Shown in pieces: positions 14,994 through 15,167 of a DNA stretch of 15,167 nucleotides; position 1 is the first letter of the stretch; every line of letters starts with the position of its first letter. Location of the stretch: contig JAEYTU010000606.1 in assembly GCA_023433825.1 (NCBI GenBank), positions 1 to 15,167 on the forward strand, given 5' to 3'. This stretch comes from Planctomycetota bacterium. GTDB taxonomy: Bacteria; Planctomycetota; UBA1135; UBA2386. The translations under genes and the position numbers were made by a program. Under the pieces are notes generated by a model. That model saw only the letters and a list, made by a program, of their open reading frames with translations. It had not been told where the DNA came from and searched no databases.

Positions 14994-15167
14994 ATGGAGT
15001 ACAAGATGATCGAAGTACGCGTGAGGCAACTACCGACCGTCAAGTTACCCGACGATCTCGGTGAACATATCTCGGCTGCCGCCGCGGATGGCTGGGAGGT
15101 CGGTCATGTGATCCCCATCATGTCCAAGGGCGCCCTCGGTGGGTCTTACACGAACTCGCTTCTGATC
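14994..15167 (+). CDS. DUF4177-like small protein, N-terminal part (cut by the right window edge)
   Basis: Fifty-eight codons are open to the edge, beginning MEYKMIEVRV and continuing with LGEHISAAAADGWEVGHVIP (about 22-41) and GGSYTNSLLI at the end. The opening EYK strand, the helix ending in a GWE turn, and a final strand are the pattern of DUF4177 proteins, which are typically 60-100 aa and of unknown function. The ATG at 14994 is chosen because EYK is part of the family pattern; the ATG at 15006 has a better-placed GGAG and is a real alternative. The gene uses GTA, AGG, CTA, TTA, TCT and CTT codons that are rare elsewhere in this window, which suggests different ancestry. Confidence 0.6.
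   Translation, partial: MEYKMIEVRVRQLPTVKLPDDLGEHISAAAADGWEVGHVIPIMSKGALGGSYTNSLLI

Overview
This window is very GC-rich bacterial chromosome. Almost every gene uses G/C-ending codons, and long shadow reading frames lie antisense to the genes. The gene families (extended Pst permeases with large extracytoplasmic inserts, an Nfu scaffold, a YbiO-like MscS channel, an AI-2E/PerM exporter, a phytase-like secreted protein) point to a Gram-negative-type aerobe. The oversized PstC/PstA pair and the scarcity of strong Shine-Dalgarno sites would suit a planctomycete or a high-GC proteobacterium. No marker gene here settles this, so the lineage is an inference.

Left part (1-4645, minus strand): a high-affinity phosphate uptake operon read right to left, pstS - pstC - pstA. 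pstS has the best ribosome binding site in the window and an AT-rich, PHO-box-like stretch upstream. An inverted repeat lies between pstS and pstC. pstC and pstA overlap by 4 bp, and pstA runs off the left edge; pstB and phoU would be expected beyond it. PstC is unusually long (883 aa) because a propeller-like domain of about 420 residues sits between its first membrane helix and the permease core.

Middle (4646-6818): a 361-bp divergent spacer holds a perfect 13-bp inverted repeat. It is followed on the plus strand by three overlapping genes: an Nfu-type Fe-S scaffold, a small zinc-ribbon protein starting at TTG inside the nfu end, and a membrane-anchored alpha/beta hydrolase.

Right-middle (6828-13679): on the minus strand lie a secreted two-propeller protein with a C-terminal phytase-like/esterase domain and, upstream of it, a large MscS-family channel. 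Diverging from the channel across only 59 bp is an AI-2E/PerM-family permease. Its C-terminal extension looks like the cap plus B12-binding fold of CarH-type regulators, but the cobalamin-ligating histidine is apparently missing.

Right end (13695-15167): a minus-strand membrane protein with a short motif resembling putative AbiC-type phage abortive infection proteins, then a 354-bp stretch without a credible gene. Last is the start of a DUF4177-like gene with codon use unlike its neighbours, cut by the window edge.

Functionally, the pst operon and perhaps the phytase-like protein form a phosphate acquisition theme. The MscS and AI-2E genes form an envelope transport or osmotic-stress pair. 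I see no tRNA, rRNA, CRISPR array, transposase or complete mobile element.
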